Shown in pieces: positions 49,520-51,527 of a stretch of 51,527 bases of DNA. Under the pieces are notes generated by a model. It saw only the letters and a program-made list of their open reading frames with translations. It had not been told where the DNA came from and did not search any database. The DNA lies in NCBI GenBank assembly GCA_944392935.1, contig CALXYI010000039.1, positions 1 through 51,527 on the forward strand. Reading direction: 5' to 3'. How positions within the stretch are numbered: position 1 is the first letter of the stretch; the number at the start of each line of letters is the position of its first letter. The DNA is from an uncultured Spirochaetaceae bacterium (GTDB lineage Bacteria; Spirochaetota; Spirochaetia; Sphaerochaetales; Sphaerochaetaceae). A program made the translations under genes and the position numbers.

Positions 49520-51244
49520 ATGTCAGTCAGTACAGGACATGTAACCGGCGTGAACGGCAACATGGTCAATGTTGCCTTCGAAGGCCAGGTCATAAAGAAT
49601 GAGGTCGGGTTCATACGCGTTGGCGATACCAGACTCAAAAGCGAGATAATAAGGATAACGAACGGAATCGCATCCCTGCAGGTCTATGAGATGACCAATG
49701 GGATCCAGGTGGGCGATGAGGTCGAGTTCACAGGCGAGCTTCTCTCGGTAGAGCTCGGCCCCGGGCTTCTGACACAGGTCTTCGATGGACTCCAGAACCC
49801 CCTTCCGGGTCTTGCCGAGAAGTGCGGATTCTTCCTTGAGAGGGGTGAATACCTTGATCCGCTGCCGGATTGGGAATGGGACTTCACCCCCACGAAGGCT
49901 GTTGGGGACAGGGTCAAGGCCGGTGATTCGTTCGGATGGGTCCCCGAGGGGCTATTCCGCCATGAGATCATGGTTCCCTTCACGCTGCAGGGCGAATGGA
50001 CTGTGAGGAGCATAGCCTCGAAGGGCATGCATCGCAGCCATGAGACGGTCTGCGTGATCGAGGGCGCCAAGGGCGAGACCAGGGATCTCACGATGATCAT
50101 CACGCAGCCTGTCAAGGTAGCCATCGGCGGCTATGAGGAGCGCGTGATGCCTGATGAGCCGATGGTGACGAAGATCAGGATCATCGATACATTCCTCCCT
50201 GTCGCCAAGGGCGGCACATACTGCATCCCCGGCCCGTTCGGGGCAGGCAAGACGGTCCTCCAGCATCTCACATCGAAGAATGCCGATGTCGATATAGTCA
50301 TCATCGCGGCATGCGGCGAGCGTGCAGGCGAGGTCGTTGAGATCCTCAAGGAGTTCCCCGAGCTCCAGGATCCGAAGACGGGCAAGAGCCTCATGGAGAG
50401 GACGATCATAATCTGCAACACATCCTCGATGCCCGTTGCTGCCAGGGAGGCATCCGTATACACGGCTGTGACGATGGCTGAGTACTACAGGAACATGGGC
50501 CTTGATGTCCTTCTCCTCGCTGATTCCACATCACGCTGGGCTCAGGCGATGAGGGAGATGTCCGGACGCCTTGAGGAGATTCCGGGCGATGAGGCATTCC
50601 CTGCATATCTCGAGTCCCGCATCGCAGGCTTCTATGAGCGTGCAGGCAAGGTCCGCCTTGCTGACGGGCGCTATGGCTCGGTAACGATCGGCGGTACCGT
50701 ATCCCCTGCAGGCGGAAACTTCGAGGAGCCGGTGACGCAGGCAACGCTGAAGGTCGTAGGTGCCTTCCACGGGCTTTCAAGGGAGAGGTCGGATGCCAGG
50801 AAGTATCCCGCCATCGATCCTCTCGATTCCTGGTCGAAGTACTCCGGAATCATAGAGCGGGAGCTTGTCGAGGAAGCCTATTCATATCTCAGCCGCGGCA
50901 ACGAGGTCGGGCAGATGATGAAGGTCGTAGGCGAGGAAGGTACGAGCCTTGATGACTACATCATCTACCAGAAGGGCGAGTTCCTTGATGCCGTGTATCT
51001 CCAGCAGAACTCATTCGATCCCGTTGATGCCGCAGTCGTGCCGGAGAGGCAGAAGGAAGCATTCGGGATGCTCCACAGCATACTGACAGCTTCGTTCAGC
51101 CTCGAGGACAAGAAGGATGCCCGTCTCTTCTTCAACGAGCTCAGGCAGCGCTTCCTTGACTGGAACGGCACTGCAGAGAACGATCCGCGCTTCCAGGAGA
51201 GGAAGAGCAGCCTCGTATCATTCTACGAGGGGAGGAGGAAGTAA
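49520..51244 (+). CDS. atpA: V-type ATP synthase subunit A (catalytic)
   Basis: The 574-residue catalytic subunit holds the P-loop GPFGAGKTVLQHLTSK (about 237-252), ACGERAGEVVEILKEFPEL, LLADSTSRWAQAMREMSGRL, and the V-type insert region before the P-loop with GWVPEG and LDPLPDWEWDF. It hydrolyses or makes ATP at the A/B interface. Length is normal for V/A-type A subunits. AAGGAG lies at the start, and the stop is directly adjacent to atpB. Confidence 0.96.
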   Translation: MSVSTGHVTGVNGNMVNVAFEGQVIKNEVGFIRVGDTRLKSEIIRITNGIASLQVYEMTNGIQVGDEVEFTGELLSVELGPGLLTQVFDGLQNPLPGLAEKCGFFLERGEYLDPLPDWEWDFTPTKAVGDRVKAGDSFGWVPEGLFRHEIMVPFTLQGEWTVRSIASKGMHRSHETVCVIEGAKGETRDLTMIITQPVKVAIGGYEERVMPDEPMVTKIRIIDTFLPVAKGGTYCIPGPFGAGKTVLQHLTSKNADVDIVIIAACGERAGEVVEILKEFPELQDPKTGKSLMERTIIICNTSSMPVAAREASVYTAVTMAEYYRNMGLDVLLLADSTSRWAQAMREMSGRLEEIPGDEAFPAYLESRIAGFYERAGKVRLADGRYGSVTIGGTVSPAGGNFEEPVTQATLKVVGAFHGLSRERSDARKYPAIDPLDSWSKYSGIIERELVEEAYSYLSRGNEVGQMMKVVGEEGTSLDDYIIYQKGEFLDAVYLQQNSFDPVDAAVVPERQKEAFGMLHSILTASFSLEDKKDARLFFNELRQRFLDWNGTAENDPRFQERKSSLVSFYEGRRK

Positions 51245-51527
51245 ATGCAGAAGGTCTATACCAAGATCGAATCCATAGTCGGAAACGTCATCACCGTGCG
51301 CGCGGAAGGCGTCCGGAACCAGGATCTCGCGGAGATAACCACATCGCGCGGGACAGGCTATGCGAACGTCATAAAGCTTGATGGCGATCTCGTTTCCCTT
51401 CAGGTCTTCCAGGGAGCGCAGGGCGTTTCCACGGGAGACAGCGTGCGGTTCCTCGGTGTCCCGATGAGGGTCAGCTATTCCGAGGATCTGCTCGGGCGCG
51501 TATTCGACGGAGCCGGCAAGCCGAGGG
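51245..51527 (+). CDS. atpB: V-type ATP synthase subunit B, N-terminal part cut by window edge
   Basis: The frame opens at 51245 immediately after the atpA stop and continues to the end of the window (94 codons). It begins MQKVYTKIESIVGNVITVRA and includes EDLLGRVFDGAGKPR, the N-terminal beta barrel of the non-catalytic B subunit. The AGGAGGAGG ribosome site lies at the end of atpA. Confidence 0.93.
   Translation, partial: MQKVYTKIESIVGNVITVRAEGVRNQDLAEITTSRGTGYANVIKLDGDLVSLQVFQGAQGVSTGDSVRFLGVPMRVSYSEDLLGRVFDGAGKPR

Overview
The window looks like a chromosomal segment of a spirochaete, probably a gut or Sphaerochaeta/Treponema-type lineage of moderately high GC. The basis is gene content and order: rpsF-ssb-rpsR-rplI-dnaB; a compact rpsB-tsf-frr-uppS-cdsA-dxr-rseP operon without pyrH; a V-type ATPase operon starting with subunit E and a DUF2764-like gene instead of an F-type ATPase; a UPF0164/FadL-like outer-membrane protein; and many small lipoproteins. 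Species cannot be fixed from the sequence alone.

Layout. 1-64: start of an IS3-type transposase running off the left edge. 186-1070: a small MscS channel behind an 11-G tract. 1221-5563: ribosomal/replication operon rpsF-ssb-rpsR-membrane protein-rplI, then dnaB. 5548-11758 (minus): translation, isoprenoid and envelope operon. 11940-15117: a frameshifted butyrate kinase, a lipoprotein and an outer-membrane barrel. 15163-15896: a decayed Rpn/PD-(D/E)XK nuclease gene. 15963-17216: BrnQ transporter. 17403-25373: a divergent carbohydrate locus with BtpA/SgcQ-family protein and MFS transporter on the left, and binding protein, SIS-domain enzyme, PfkB kinase, two ABC permeases and a GntR/UTRA regulator on the right. 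25519-27000: argG, a candidate ArgR site and an unidentified small RNA. 27065-29127: membrane protein, CYTH protein, parvulin and RNase HI. 29093-31913 (minus): outer-membrane barrel, S41 peptidase and TPR lipoprotein. 32045-36157: adk, GH13 amylase, IMP dehydrogenase. 36146-38706 (minus): EamA transporter, tRNA-Val and an ArsB/SLC13-type permease. 38802-41535: CmpB-type membrane protein, YggS, a small membrane protein and a pseudouridine synthase. 41477-42705 (minus): metallo-beta-lactamase fold protein and pentapeptide-repeat-like protein. 43034-46229: rsgA-mutS2. 46211-48238: EamA transporter, uridine phosphorylase, GIY-YIG-like protein. 48394-51527: V-ATPase genes E, DUF2764-like, A and the start of B.

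The locus at 17403-25373 is the most interesting system. Its gene set (SIS deglycase-like enzyme, PfkB kinase, ABC importer without its own ATPase, GntR/UTRA regulator) resembles the frl fructosamine (Amadori product) operon of Bacillus subtilis. It adds a BtpA/SgcQ-type TIM-barrel protein and an MFS transporter on a divergent transcript. The divergent promoters carry two near-identical 23-bp sites in inverted orientation, one over the -10 box and one over the opposite start codon. The substrate is not known from the sequence.

Other features of the window: six convergent gene pairs overlap tail to tail by 12-59 bp; most operons show 1-10 bp start/stop overlaps; and many promoters have an extended -10 (TGnTAnnnT), some lying so close to the start codon that the mRNA would be almost leaderless.
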